The notes: generated by a model from the sequence alone, not told the origin. Counted from the first letter of the stretch, positions 16,221 to 25,535 are shown. The stretch is 64,000 bases of DNA from CAYUPI01 sp964446585 (GCA_964446585.1 CAYUPI010000013.1:62001-126000); one strand, 5' to 3'. Made by a program: numbers and translations.

Positions 16221-19200
16221 CTCTTTATGTTCTTGATAAGGTCCGGAAACATCTGGTTAATATCCTCGACGGTGTATCCATTTTCCAGCAAGACCGAACG
16301 AATTTCATCAAATCCCCCGCCCGTCCTAAATTTGTCATCGAGGCTCTTCGCAAATGCGTCGCGAATCCGCTGAGCCTGCTCAGGTGTTATAGATTTGAGC
16401 GCTTTCGCAGGTTGCACCAGGGGCTTCTTCGATTTCGTGCAGATCTTTTTTATCCACTTCCACAGACCGAGTCCGCCCTCGGCGCCTTTTTCTGCCTCGC
16501 CGATTCCGCTTATTATCGCCACGACATCCAAGCCCAACTCCACTGACTTCTCTCCTGCAGGTTTGAGAAAGTCGTTTAGGAAGTAGTCTCCGAGACGCTG
16601 TCCATGGGTGGTGTCACCAAAGCGGTACAGGCCGCCTAAGCTCATGGGGTCCGTCGTTGGCCACTCGCTTGGCGGCACACCATCATGCGGTTGGCCATAC
16701 CGATCCATCCACAAATCCAGCCCAAATGGGTCCACACTGTTCAAAGGCGAGTTTCCCACGAACCCATACAAATTGATTCCGCCCGCTTCGGCGATGGGAT
16801 CTTCCGATGTCCATCGCTGCAAACCCGAGTCATAAGCTCGGAAGGGGTAAAGCGTCAGGCCCGACATGCCATGCTTCGGCATCGAGGAAAACTGCATTGA
16901 ATTTGCATCAGCGAGCTTGCCCCATCGTCCGATGATATTGCCGAACGGGCCGTAAAGGTATCGCGCTGCGATGTTCTGCTGCGCGTCAATGAGAGTGCTG
17001 ATGTTTCCTGCGCCATCAGAATGATAGAAGGTTGACGCACCGTTCGCATCCGTCCGGGCGAGCAGCCCCCCGATTCCGCCCGCGCCGGCAAATGTGCCGC
17101 TCAAGTCCAGGCCGCGAGGGTAACTCGCTTGTGCAACATTATTACTGTCGCGTTCCTGAATCGGGAGAAGGCCATCATAAACAAGGCGCGTTTCGTTCGT
17201 CAGCACCCACACGCTCTGCCAATTGTAATCGCGCTGAATGCGTCGCCGCCCGAGGCCGTCGTAAACGAATTCGGAGCGGTAAGCGTTAGAGACTGTAACA
17301 GCCGTCAATTGCTCATCGGGGCTATATTCGAACCAGCGCGTGCCGTCGCTCTTGAGATTGCCGTCAGAATCGTTGGTGAGGGACAGAGAGGACGGAAGAA
17401 TGGCAACTACTGTGTTGGTCACGTTCGTGCCATAAACGTTTTTAGCAATGATTGTGAAGGTGTTAGTGTCGCTTAGCGCGTTGTTGGTGCGTGCGAAGGT
17501 CAGATCCCCATAGAGTTCCGCCACCGCGCCGCCCACGGTGACGTTCGTCGCCGGAGCCGGCGTCGCACCGCTCACAGTTAACGTTCCCATGCGTGTGACA
17601 TTTGTAATTTCATTCCCTCGATCGAGATTAAATGTCTGAACCAAGGCTCCATTGGTGCGAGTCCGCAAGTTGTGCGCCGCATCGAAGCCGAAGCCAAGTT
17701 GCTCGTTTTGCCGGGCCGCTCCACTTGCTTCCTTGGCACTCCACGACGCCAGTTGGTTGATAGCATCGTAAGCGATTGAAACACTATCGTTTGTCAGACC
17801 GAAGTCGCGAACGATGTTGGTCCGCAAACCCAGCGGGTCATGAGTGTAGCTGTAGCCGTCCAGAACATGGCCCCAGTAATTGACCAAGGCCGTGTAATCC
17901 TGGCGATTGAGGCCGTCGAAATGATTGGTGAAGTAAGCGGCATTGGGTAGCCCAAGGGTCTGCACGAGCGAGCCGGGCGAACCGCCGTATCCGTAAGTGA
18001 ACGTGCCGGCAAGTGATGAGATGGTTCCGAGGCGGCGGGCCGAATCGTACACGTAAATCTGACTGAGCGCAGGGGAGGCTGGATTAAATGCAAGAGTCGT
18101 GCGTTGGCCCTCCGTGTAGCTGTTTGTCACGGTGTCATTTGTCCAAGGGCCGTCCTCCGTCAGCAATTGACCAGCCGGGGTGTAACTGAAAGCAGTCGTG
18201 CCCGACTGATCGATCATGGTCTTCAATCGATTGAGCGCATCGAACGCATATGAATTCGAGTAACCCGTATAAGCGATGTTGGTGATGTTTCCGAGCGCAT
18301 CCGGGGAAAAAGCCGTGTTCCCAAACTGTGGTGTCCATCGGTTGGTAACCAGGCCATTTGGATTTCGGGCCAGCCGGAGCACTTCCCGGAGCGCATTGGT
18401 TTTCCCCATAAGCCAGCCATATTGGTTGAAGGCCCAAGTCGTGTGATTGCTGTTGCCGTCCCACAAATCGGTCACTTCATTGAGCGAGTTGTAATTGAGC
18501 CAGACCACTTCCTGTTTAGCGTTCGTGACCGACAGCACCCGGCCCGCCGCGTCTCGATTAAACCAGGTGACCTTCTGGTTTTGATTGGTGTATGCCAGCA
18601 GGCCATTGGTATTCCAGAGAAGCCCCATAGTCCCACCACCGCTCGGATACGAGCGGCTCAGAAGGCGATCGAGAAGGTCGAACGTATTTGTGACTGTCAC
18701 GCCATACGCATCGGTAATCTGGATCGGACGATCCAAAGAGTCGAAAAGCACGGCCTGCACCCGGCCATACGCGTTACTGATGGAAGTGGCTAGTCCCTGG
18801 TTGTTATACCCGAGGTTCATGCCCCGGCCCAATCCATCCGAAACGCCGGTCAGACGCTGCACCGAATCAAACGCGTAAGTGAGGCTGCTGTTATCAGGAC
18901 GCAAGATGTTCGTCACCAAGCCCTGGTTGTTATAGAAGACGCTGGTCGTGTTGGTGAGCGCGTCAGTGATACTGGCCAGCGAGCCGCAATTGCACCATGA
19001 GAGCAGTGTCACATTGGTCAGCGCATTCGTGATTGAGGTTGGAAACTCCAGACCGTTATACCCCACAGTTGTCCAATTCCCCATTCTGTCTTTGTATCCA
19101 GCCAGGGAGAGCCGATCATAAGTGTTCGAAATGCTGGAGCCATCCGGGAAGGTCGTTCCGACGAGCCTATTCAATCCGTCCCAGAAATTGGTGATCTTCA

Positions 19201-21457
19201 GACCCAGATCATTTGAGACGGTCAGTGGCAGGCTATTGGTGTAAGTAAACGTCAGCGAGCGCCCGGTCGCCGACCATGTCACGTTCGAGAGCAGGCTGCC
19301 GTTTGCGCTGGCGGAATTTGAAGCATAATACTTGAGTGCAACGCTCAGGCCGCTGGGCAGCGTGAAACCACCCAGGTTATGAGTCGGGCCAAAAGTAAGT
19401 GTGGTCGGTTGATTGAGCGAATCGATGATGTTGGTCGGTTGGTGGCTGCCATCATAGGCGATCTTGAGGAACTGGCCTGACGAGTTGCTGATTGTCAGCA
19501 GATCGATCGCGTTGGTGGAATAAACGAAATAATTGGAGCGGGCGCCAATGCTCCCGTTGGAGAGAGTATAAGTGGACTCGTTAGTGAGGACTAAACCGGG
19601 AGCAGGCGTTGCGCCAGTCGAATATCGGTAAACCGTGGATTGGGTTGTCCCGTCCGGCAGCACCTGAGCCACGCAACCGACCTGGGCGTCGCCGTCCTCT
19701 TCCGGCGAGCCTTTGTTGGCATAATTATACCAGAGCCTCGGGGCCTCCGTCTCACCACCCGAGCCAGGTGAAGGCGGACGTTCACTCGAAATTAGTTCCG
19801 TGATGGATAGCTCATCGACCGCGCTCAGCAGCCAGCGCCTGAGTTCGCCCTTTCGGAAATCTGCCGCACTCAATTGCCCCAGCGCATACCCCAGACTGCC
19901 CACGTTGTTGCGGAAGCCGCTGGACAATGCCGTAAACTGGCCTCTGTCCCAATGAAACGTGTTACGATAGACCAAATTCCCGGCACCACTACTTCCGTTT
20001 GTCGCACCGGTGTCGAAAATCTGCCCTGTCACAGTCGGCCCGGTCAAAGAGTTGGTCAGCAAACCGGTCCCGTCATGCAGATAATAAAAAAGTTGCTGCG
20101 CGCCTTCCGGTTCGCTCACATACACCGCCCGCTGGATATAGCCGTTGGTAATGGTCAAGTCCCGGTTTGAATAGAAACCGAAGCTCGTGACGCCGTAAGG
20201 CGTCGTCAGGTTTGTAATCCAGCCGTTGGTTCCTTGATAAGCGAAAGTACTGCTGTTAGACATCGCGTCGGTGATTCCGGCAAGCAGGCCATTGCTAAAG
20301 CTGTTCCCGAAGTTAAGCGGATAAGTAAATTGCGCCTTCCGGGCATACGTATCATCAAACTCTATTACCTGCCAGCCATGGAGCGCCCATTGAGAAGAAT
20401 CCATGGAGTAATCGTTTGTGTGATAGATGAATGTATTAGTCCGGCCATCGGGATCGACCACATACCGGATGCGCCACGCCACATATTCCGCTCCGCTGGG
20501 GTTCCTGAAGAAATTCGTGTAATTATAGTGCTCGTAACCCAGACGAGTGACACGGCCGTGCGGATCGATGCGCTGAGTCAGAAATGAATGAGCGGTGCTA
20601 TTGTATGGATACACGTAATGGCCCGAACCGTCGAAGGCGTCGGAAATTGACAGGCCGAATATGTCCTGGCTGCCATCAGGATAAAGCAACTTGAACCCTA
20701 TACCTGGGTCGCCCCAATACGTGCCATCGCTGTTCGTGGACGGAGTATTGGTGCAGACCGGGTAACCCAGTGCCGAATTCGGTTGCAGGGAGAAAAGGCT
20801 TACCGAGTTGCTCAGCGCCGCCTGGCTGCTGTTGGTGTAGAAATAATCGACCCCACCCTCCGCGCGGAACAACAGAGCTTCTTGGCCCAGGCTGTAAGGT
20901 TTGATCGTGGTGTTTGGGTTTGTGTTCATCACCGATTCCCAGCCGGCGTCCCAAAAAAGGACGTTCATCATCCAGTTATGGCTCCAGGAGGCATTGGTCA
21001 TACCGTAGGTGCGCATATAGTTCACCTCGGGGCTGCGGGCGGCGGACAGGCGGACCTGCAGAGTGTTGTAGAGGTTTGGCACCTCGTCAAAATCCGGCAG
21101 CTTGTATCGCTGCTTGTAAAGCCAGCGAAACACCACTGGCTGGCCCGACGATGTGAAGTAGCTCAGCGGCACATCGGAAATGTGCAGGTTCACGTAAGGC
21201 TCATTCACCCACCAGCGGGAAATTCCAGAATCCGATTGGCAGTTGGTACAACTGACTTGATTGCCGCCCGCGCCGGCCGCGCCTGATGCTGGCGCACCCG
21301 CCGCGCCAGGCGACATGTGGCAACCACTATCGTTTTGATCTCGAAAGCGGGTGCTGTTTGTATTGATGACGTGTGCGTGAGCTTCTAAAGCGATCATCAT
21401 CCCGATGAGCAGGAGCGTGAAAGTGGCGTGCTTCAAGAACTTTGAGATTTTGTTCAT
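16217..21457 (-). CDS. Secreted RHS/YD-repeat protein with variable C-terminal toxin-like tip
   Basis: 1,746 residues. An N-terminal signal peptide (KHATFTLLLIGMMIALEAHA) is followed by a region with CxxC pairs, then many YD/RHS repeats in the verrucomicrobial style rich in Thr-Asn (for example VSNTYDRLSLAGYKDRMGNW, LDRPIQITDAYGVTVTNTFD). The RHS-associated core lies near residues 1530-1585 (LYPFRAYDSGLQRWTSEDPI, GFVGNSPLNSVDPFGL). The remaining ~165 residues after DPFGL form a unique tip: hydrophobic VVAIISGIGEAEKGAEGGLG, then basic KKICTKSKKP and a helical end. In RHS proteins this tip is the toxin; I recognise no known toxin family. The downstream coupled gene is the likely immunity gene. 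Upstream is a LamG protein at 17 nt. Confidence 0.88.
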   Translation of the reverse strand: MNKISKFLKHATFTLLLIGMMIALEAHAHVINTNSTRFRDQNDSGCHMSPGAAGAPASGAAGAGGNQVSCTNCQSDSGISRWWVNEPYVNLHISDVPLSYFTSSGQPVVFRWLYKQRYKLPDFDEVPNLYNTLQVRLSAARSPEVNYMRTYGMTNASWSHNWMMNVLFWDAGWESVMNTNPNTTIKPYSLGQEALLFRAEGGVDYFYTNSSQAALSNSVSLFSLQPNSALGYPVCTNTPSTNSDGTYWGDPGIGFKLLYPDGSQDIFGLSISDAFDGSGHYVYPYNSTAHSFLTQRIDPHGRVTRLGYEHYNYTNFFRNPSGAEYVAWRIRYVVDPDGRTNTFIYHTNDYSMDSSQWALHGWQVIEFDDTYARKAQFTYPLNFGNSFSNGLLAGITDAMSNSSTFAYQGTNGWITNLTTPYGVTSFGFYSNRDLTITNGYIQRAVYVSEPEGAQQLFYYLHDGTGLLTNSLTGPTVTGQIFDTGATNGSSGAGNLVYRNTFHWDRGQFTALSSGFRNNVGSLGYALGQLSAADFRKGELRRWLLSAVDELSITELISSERPPSPGSGGETEAPRLWYNYANKGSPEEDGDAQVGCVAQVLPDGTTQSTVYRYSTGATPAPGLVLTNESTYTLSNGSIGARSNYFVYSTNAIDLLTISNSSGQFLKIAYDGSHQPTNIIDSLNQPTTLTFGPTHNLGGFTLPSGLSVALKYYASNSASANGSLLSNVTWSATGRSLTFTYTNSLPLTVSNDLGLKITNFWDGLNRLVGTTFPDGSSISNTYDRLSLAGYKDRMGNWTTVGYNGLEFPTSITNALTNVTLLSWCNCGSLASITDALTNTTSVFYNNQGLVTNILRPDNSSLTYAFDSVQRLTGVSDGLGRGMNLGYNNQGLATSISNAYGRVQAVLFDSLDRPIQITDAYGVTVTNTFDLLDRLLSRSYPSGGGTMGLLWNTNGLLAYTNQNQKVTWFNRDAAGRVLSVTNAKQEVVWLNYNSLNEVTDLWDGNSNHTTWAFNQYGWLMGKTNALREVLRLARNPNGLVTNRWTPQFGNTAFSPDALGNITNIAYTGYSNSYAFDALNRLKTMIDQSGTTAFSYTPAGQLLTEDGPWTNDTVTNSYTEGQRTTLAFNPASPALSQIYVYDSARRLGTISSLAGTFTYGYGGSPGSLVQTLGLPNAAYFTNHFDGLNRQDYTALVNYWGHVLDGYSYTHDPLGLRTNIVRDFGLTNDSVSIAYDAINQLASWSAKEASGAARQNEQLGFGFDAAHNLRTRTNGALVQTFNLDRGNEITNVTRMGTLTVSGATPAPATNVTVGGAVAELYGDLTFARTNNALSDTNTFTIIAKNVYGTNVTNTVVAILPSSLSLTNDSDGNLKSDGTRWFEYSPDEQLTAVTVSNAYRSEFVYDGLGRRRIQRDYNWQSVWVLTNETRLVYDGLLPIQERDSNNVAQASYPRGLDLSGTFAGAGGIGGLLARTDANGASTFYHSDGAGNISTLIDAQQNIAARYLYGPFGNIIGRWGKLADANSMQFSSMPKHGMSGLTLYPFRAYDSGLQRWTSEDPIAEAGGINLYGFVGNSPLNSVDPFGLDLWMDRYGQPHDGVPPSEWPTTDPMSLGGLYRFGDTTHGQRLGDYFLNDFLKPAGEKSVELGLDVVAIISGIGEAEKGAEGGLGLWKWIKKICTKSKKPLVQPAKALKSITPEQAQRIRDAFAKSLDDKFRTGGGFDEIRSVLLENGYTVEDINQMFPDLIKNIKR

Positions 21458-21474
21458 CGACTTGTCCTCCTGGG

Positions 21475-22911
21475 TTACGGAATGCCATTAAACCCGCTCG
21501 GCGTGCTGAGCCAGATGGAGAATCCCTCCGACACTTGGGGCTTCGTCCCATACAGATATTCTTGCTTGTTGCTCAAGGCATCCAAGTCCGGGTCGAGATT
21601 TGCTAATCCTGAAGTCTGGGGGTTTAGCCGGTTGAGCACCTTCCAGGCGTCTGGGATCCCATCCCCGGCCGAGAAAGCGTTCGTTGGGGAGGTTTTACTG
21701 ACCAGAAGCTCGAACGCGTCCGTGAGTCCGTCGCCGTCCTGATCAGTTGGTTGACCCAGAATCAGGAACGCGGCCACATTCGGCAGATTCGTTATCGATA
21801 AGCTGTTCGTTACGCAGTGATAGGCTTGCCCCATCCAACTCCAGGGATGATTGGTGTCGGAAGAGAGCGCCAAGATGCTATTGGCAAAGACATCGTAGAG
21901 CACACCATCGGCGCCACCGCGAATCATGAAGCTCAGGTTCATGGTCGAGTTGGTGCCGAGTTTCGCCACGAAATTTGTTATCCAGATATTTGTGCTCAGC
22001 ACACAATCAACAGCATTTGTGCCCCCTTGAGTGATGTATCCGGATCCAGTGACAATGTTGAAAATGGGGTTGGCCGTGTTCGTGAACGGCGCCGACGTGA
22101 GATTGATCCAGTTATCTGGGTTCAGGCGGAAGATTACGACAGTTCCGTCGTAGGTGTTTTGAATGGCCGACTGGTCAAGCGGATAACTATACGTGGTAAT
22201 GTCATCGAACATGCAGTGTGCCTGCAAAAGTCCAGTGGCGGCGTCGCTGCCGATGGTAAAGCCGTTAGTCTGCACGTTCGGCCCGGGCCAGTAGGTTAAC
22301 GCCGGTGCATTGGTCACCAAGGCTGCGTCAATGTAAAGCGAGCAGTTCGACGACGAATATGTCAGCGTGACCATATGCCACTCGTTCGTTGTCCAGGAAA
22401 TCGGGGTCGAGAGATACGTGGCACCGGCGCCGTTGGTCTGCGCCGAGAAAAAGATGTTGGTGCCGTCTGTAAACAGGCACCACCACCCGTAAGAGGCATT
22501 CGTGGTATATGCCCCGACCTCAATCATCCTGCCGTACTGGCCCCCGAGCGCTCCGTTTGTGCTGGCCCAGGACGCCGGGGCCATCCAGAACGAAACTGAC
22601 CCGACATCGACAGTCAGGACGTTGGTTCCCAAACTTTGATCGTAAACAGGGTATTTCAACCAAGCGGCATTGGTGCTATCCAGCACCAGGGCGGTGCCGT
22701 CGCCGAGATTGGACGAGCTGAGGTTAGTGAACGAGACTGCGGGCGTGCCATAGTCCGATGTCCAGTTGGTCGTATCGAGGAAGGACCATGCGTTGATGAA
22801 GAAGTTGGTGTCACCCCCGACCGGCGGCACTGCGCGGACCGCGCCGACAAAGAGAACGAGGAACATTAAGGGAACAAGCCACCATTTGATTCGAATGAAC
22901 GGTTTCATCAT
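21475..22911 (-). CDS. Secreted LamG-like protein with thrombospondin type 3-like calcium repeats
   Basis: 478 residues. Signal peptide WWLVPLMFLVLFVGAVRA near residues 10-27. A concanavalin/LamG-type beta sandwich covers about 30-250 (VSFWMAPASW, GWWCLFTDGTNIFFSAQ, WHMVTLTYSSSNCSLYIDAALV, FDDITTYSYPL). The C-terminus carries Asp-rich calcium-binding units DQDGDGLTDAFE, GDGIPDAWK and DPDLDALSNKQEY. It is probably an extracellular adhesin or carrier. The stop is 17 nt before the RHS start, and a LamG plus RHS pair in one operon suggests a surface complex. Confidence 0.8.
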   Translation of the reverse strand: MMKPFIRIKWWLVPLMFLVLFVGAVRAVPPVGGDTNFFINAWSFLDTTNWTSDYGTPAVSFTNLSSSNLGDGTALVLDSTNAAWLKYPVYDQSLGTNVLTVDVGSVSFWMAPASWASTNGALGGQYGRMIEVGAYTTNASYGWWCLFTDGTNIFFSAQTNGAGATYLSTPISWTTNEWHMVTLTYSSSNCSLYIDAALVTNAPALTYWPGPNVQTNGFTIGSDAATGLLQAHCMFDDITTYSYPLDQSAIQNTYDGTVVIFRLNPDNWINLTSAPFTNTANPIFNIVTGSGYITQGGTNAVDCVLSTNIWITNFVAKLGTNSTMNLSFMIRGGADGVLYDVFANSILALSSDTNHPWSWMGQAYHCVTNSLSITNLPNVAAFLILGQPTDQDGDGLTDAFELLVSKTSPTNAFSAGDGIPDAWKVLNRLNPQTSGLANLDPDLDALSNKQEYLYGTKPQVSEGFSIWLSTPSGFNGIP

Positions 22912-23226
22912 AGGTCGTATTCGGGGTTAGCTGTATTTAGGAGGCGCGCCGCAAACTGGCGCTCGTGCGATGATCCGACAGAGTGTCGCTCATCGGAACA
23001 TAGGCTACTTTCTCGATAAGATTCATTTTCACAACGACTGGTCCCCTAAGAGCTGCTGACTTTGCAACTGTAAAGTGTCTGCGTCACGAAGCAATGGCGA
23101 ACACTCAATCCAGATAAAAAAGCGGCTGCATCGGCCGTCTATCTACACGCCTATATTCGCAGTTTTCCTGCCGTCTTTTCCTTTCGCTCACCTTCTTTTG
23201 TCTTTTTCTAAGCGTAAATTGCCTTG
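22912..23226. other. Divergent intergenic region upstream of the LamG-RHS operon
   Basis: About 315 bp holding the promoter of the leftward LamG-RHS operon. I see no gene and no clear -35/-10 pair. Confidence 0.5.
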
Positions 23227-23262
23227 CCAATTGTTGTCAAAACACAATTGGTCGTTAACGAC
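23227..23262. promoter_or_regulatory. Two adjacent dyads upstream of the XRE regulator gene
   Basis: CCAATTGT-N9-ACAATTGG (23227-23251) is a perfect inverted repeat, and GTCGTTAACGAC (23251-23262) is a perfect 12-bp palindrome. Both lie 38-73 bp before the ATG of the small XRE repressor, the usual place for its own operator. Confidence 0.55.
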
Positions 23263-23299
23263 ATGGTGAGTCTTGCGGTTTTTTGGTTTTACACTGGAC

Positions 23300-23521
23300 A
23301 TGCCGGCTGTCCAGCAGCACCGCCGATTTTTGGGCGAGGCCATTCGCACTAAACGAAAAAAACGCAAATTCAGCCAAGAAAAATTGGCTGAGAAAGCCGA
23401 CCTTTCGACCGTGTTCATCAGTCGCGTTGAACGCGCAAAAGAATCGCCGTCGGTTGACTCCCTTGTCAAAATTGCCAGGGCGTTAGGTGTTCCTGTTCAC
23501 GATCTCGTCCGTCGTTTCTGA
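23300..23521 (+). CDS. Small XRE-family helix-turn-helix regulator
   Basis: 73 residues, almost entirely one HTH_3 domain: LGEAIRTKRKKRKFSQEKLA, then EKADLSTVFISRVERAKESP and SVDSLVKIARALGVPVHDLV. The ATG at 23300 is chosen over an upstream TTG at 23273. Two palindromes precede it, consistent with autoregulation. It probably controls early island functions. A second XRE protein with the same architecture lies at 31215-31436. Confidence 0.85.
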   Translation: MPAVQQHRRFLGEAIRTKRKKRKFSQEKLAEKADLSTVFISRVERAKESPSVDSLVKIARALGVPVHDLVRRF

Positions 23522-23554
23522 TTACGCCGATTCTTGCAGTGGGAGAGTCGCCAA

Positions 23555-23836
23555 TCAGTTTGAAGCGGCGGTCTGCGTGAGTCGATGCCGCGCTTTCCCA
23601 TTGCGTTGTTGAAAATGCGCAATGGCGCGTGTCGCTTTGTCCAGCCATTCCCGATCGAAAGCCAATTCTTGAATTTCTACAGTTGCAATCCACTTGTGGC
23701 CGTTTGGCGCGGGTTTTCCGAGGGGCTTGACTGCCCGAGTACTCAATTCATTGGATTCGGAACCCTTCCGAAAAAGCCATTCCGAACCCTTCGGAACTTG
23801 CGGATAAGTTTTGCCTCTCACCAGCTCGAACGTCAC
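23555..23836 (-). CDS. Small hypothetical protein whose 5' half carries TTCSGAA repeats
   Basis: 93 residues from a GTG at 23836. The C-terminal half (NGHKWIATVEIQELAFDREW, LDKATRAIAHFQQRNGKARH) looks like genuine protein. The N-terminal half (KGSEWLFRKGSESNE) is encoded by the TTCSGAA repeat cluster. No family recognised. The gene is convergent with the XRE gene and divergent from the HTH_36 gene, so its promoter region is shared with the latter. Confidence 0.45.
   Translation of the reverse strand: MTFELVRGKTYPQVPKGSEWLFRKGSESNELSTRAVKPLGKPAPNGHKWIATVEIQELAFDREWLDKATRAIAHFQQRNGKARHRLTQTAASN
23756..23796. repeat. Small cluster of TTCSGAA units upstream of the initiator-like gene
   Basis: TTCGGAA at 23756, TTCCGAA at 23766, TTCCGAA at 23780 and TTCGGAA at 23790, arranged as two opposed pairs each with 10-bp centre spacing (TTCGGAACCCTTCCGAA and TTCCGAACCCTTCGGAA). 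Same motif and phasing as the large array at 43311-43435. It sits about 100 bp before the HTH_36 gene. Confidence 0.7.
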
Positions 23837-23892
23837 CAGTTGTCCACAGGTGGACGTTGTTCTGCGACTTGGAATACGGGATAATAAAGCTA

Positions 23893-24282
23893 ATGGAGGA
23901 GATGCAGTCGATTGGACAACTGATTAAAGAGAGAAACATCGAGCTCGACACAAAGGACCCCGTCGCCCGAAGCGGTTTTACGCAAGTCCCGAATTTCATT
24001 CTCAAAAATCCCGATCTCTCCGTCGGTGCCAAAGTTGTTTACGCGATGTTCCTCAGCTATGCCTGGCACAATGATTCTTGCTTCCCGGGCCAACAGAAGC
24101 TGGCGGCCGACATGGGCATGAGCCGGGTCCGCGTGACACAGCTGATCGGCGAATTACAGCAGGCAGGCCTGATCACCATTGAGAGGAGGGGACTGGGAAA
24201 AACGAACATCTACACGATTCACTTCAGGGTAAAGAGCAAACGGCCTGGAATGGTGAGACATCGACACCCTGATGTAAATTAG
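23893..24282 (+). CDS. HTH_36 domain protein, plasmid replication-initiator-like
   Basis: About 129 residues from the ATG at 23893 (MEEMQSIGQLIKERN); an ATG three codons later has GGAGG before it. The core is a winged helix of the HTH_36 type: FTQVPNFILKNPDLSVGAKV, VYAMFLSYAWHNDSCFPGQQ, KLAADMGMSRVRVTQLIGEL, then QQAGLITIERRGLGKTNIYT. Proteins with this domain act as replication initiators or regulators on plasmids and phages ('fp' pattern, cfPSq..LA..lG.S...V). It is directly followed by repeats and a very AT-rich stretch, which supports a replication role. Confidence 0.75.
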   Translation: MEEMQSIGQLIKERNIELDTKDPVARSGFTQVPNFILKNPDLSVGAKVVYAMFLSYAWHNDSCFPGQQKLAADMGMSRVRVTQLIGELQQAGLITIERRGLGKTNIYTIHFRVKSKRPGMVRHRHPDVN

Positions 24283-24416
24283 TTTACATCCGGAGGTAAA
24301 CCAATCAACATCTGGAGGTCAACCCGCCGACCTCTCTCTATATAAGAAGATTTAGGTTAATAAATACTAAGATTAATAATACTCAGTTATTACGGTTTTA
24401 AAATTTTTGAAAATTC
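24271..24416. other. Candidate replication origin: palindrome, two direct repeats and AT-rich stretch
   Basis: GATGTAAA-TTAG-TTTACATC (24271-24290) overlaps the stop of the HTH_36 gene. Two direct repeats of ACATCYGGAGGTMAACC follow at 24286-24302 and 24308-24324 (22 bp apart). About 80 bp of nearly pure A/T run from 24337 to 24416. Iteron-like repeats beside an AT-rich region next to an initiator-like gene fit an origin. The remaining bases to 24587 hold no gene. Confidence 0.45.
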
Positions 24417-24587
24417 CTCTGAATGAGAGGAAGTCGCGCTTGCTGAACCGGTCGGATTATTGTGCAACAGGGTGAGGCGCGGTTCAGGGGAACGGGAGAA
24501 AAGAAAGGGCCGATGCGTGGGGCATCGGCTGTGTTGGCCCAAAACGACCTTAGGCCTGGTCGCTGAGCGTCGAGGGAAACTAGCATT

Positions 24588-25229
24588 TTAGGAGAGACGA
24601 GCACGGGCTGCCTGGCAGTAGTGTTCGAGATTCTCAATGATAATGAACCGCCGTCCCGTTTGCCGGGCGGCGACTGCTGTGGTTCCTGATCCGGCGAAGG
24701 GGTCGAGAATCAAATCGCCCGGGCGTGAGAACGCCTCAACGAGTGTTCGGAAAAGTTCCACGGGCTTTTGATTCGGGTGCAAGGGATTGCCCGTGTAGCG
24801 CCAGGGCAGCACGTCGCGTATCGGGTCCTTGGGCTTCGACGGTTTTCCCTTAGCGAGCAAGTAGGCGGTCTCATGAAATCCACAGGTGTAGCCAACCGTG
24901 GATGCGTAGTCTTTAACGAGTGAGAAATGACTCACCGGCTTGAAACCGACCTTCTTCCAGACTGCCATAAACCGCTCCACGTGGGGCCAGCCGTAAAAGC
25001 TGAAACACAGGGAGTCCGGTTTGAGCAGACGGTAGATTTCGGCGAATGCAGGTCTTAGCCAGGCATCAGTCGTGTCATTTGCGATCGTGCGCCCATCCCG
25101 CGGCTGATAGTTCGTCAGATAGGGCGGGTCGGTGAGCACAAGGTCAACGCACGCGTCGGGCATGGCGCGCATCAGGTCTATGCATTCGCCGTGAATGACC
25201 TGGTTCAGGAGCGCGGCAATAGGCTGCAT
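24588..25229 (-). CDS. Orphan DNA methyltransferase (N6-adenine or N4-cytosine, beta class)
   Basis: 213 residues. Motif IV LVLTDPPYLTNY lies near residue 33 and the SAM-binding motif I LILDPFAGSGTTAVAA near residue 180; this order (IV before I) defines the beta class. HPNQKPVELFRTLVEAFS is the conserved stretch before motif I. It transfers a methyl group from SAM to an exocyclic amino group in DNA; the target site cannot be read from sequence. No restriction endonuclease is adjacent, so it is probably an island-borne orphan enzyme protecting against host restriction. A small conserved gene precedes it by 15 nt. Confidence 0.9.
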   Translation of the reverse strand: MQPIAALLNQVIHGECIDLMRAMPDACVDLVLTDPPYLTNYQPRDGRTIANDTTDAWLRPAFAEIYRLLKPDSLCFSFYGWPHVERFMAVWKKVGFKPVSHFSLVKDYASTVGYTCGFHETAYLLAKGKPSKPKDPIRDVLPWRYTGNPLHPNQKPVELFRTLVEAFSRPGDLILDPFAGSGTTAVAARQTGRRFIIIENLEHYCQAARARLS

Positions 25230-25244
25230 CGGTTCCTCCTGTAA

Positions 25245-25535
25245 TTAGTAATCCTCCGGGAGCAGGACGGTCGTCACGGATCGGTCCGCTTCAGTAATCA
25301 CCCAAAATTTCGTGCCATTGTTGGCATGATACACGGAAAGCAACCGAAAGCCTTGCTTGAGGGAAAGCTCGTTTTCTTGGCGGTCAGGTTCGCTCAGGTC
25401 GCCCCAGTCGCCAGCCTGATGGCGCTGAATGGCAGTCAGGATGTCCTGCTGCTCCAGGTGTTCGAGCGCATGGGGCGTGGCGACAATGTTGCGGAGACGA
25501 AAGACCGCAATGGGAATCTTTGACTTTGTGGTCAT
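25245..25535 (-). CDS. Small conserved island protein (ends in TEADRSVTTVLLPEDY)
   Basis: 96 residues. Conserved blocks are HALEHLEQQDILTAIQRHQA, GDWGDLSEPDRQENELSL, GFRLLSVYHANNGTKFWVIT and EADRSVTTVLLPEDY. I recall the family as abundant on plasmids and islands and often misnamed 'plasmid-related' or 'restriction subunit'. Function unknown. A 96-residue paralogue with the same blocks lies at 29057-29347. Its start overlaps the stop of the zinc-ribbon protein by 4 nt. Confidence 0.8.
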   Translation of the reverse strand: MTTKSKIPIAVFRLRNIVATPHALEHLEQQDILTAIQRHQAGDWGDLSEPDRQENELSLKQGFRLLSVYHANNGTKFWVITEADRSVTTVLLPEDY

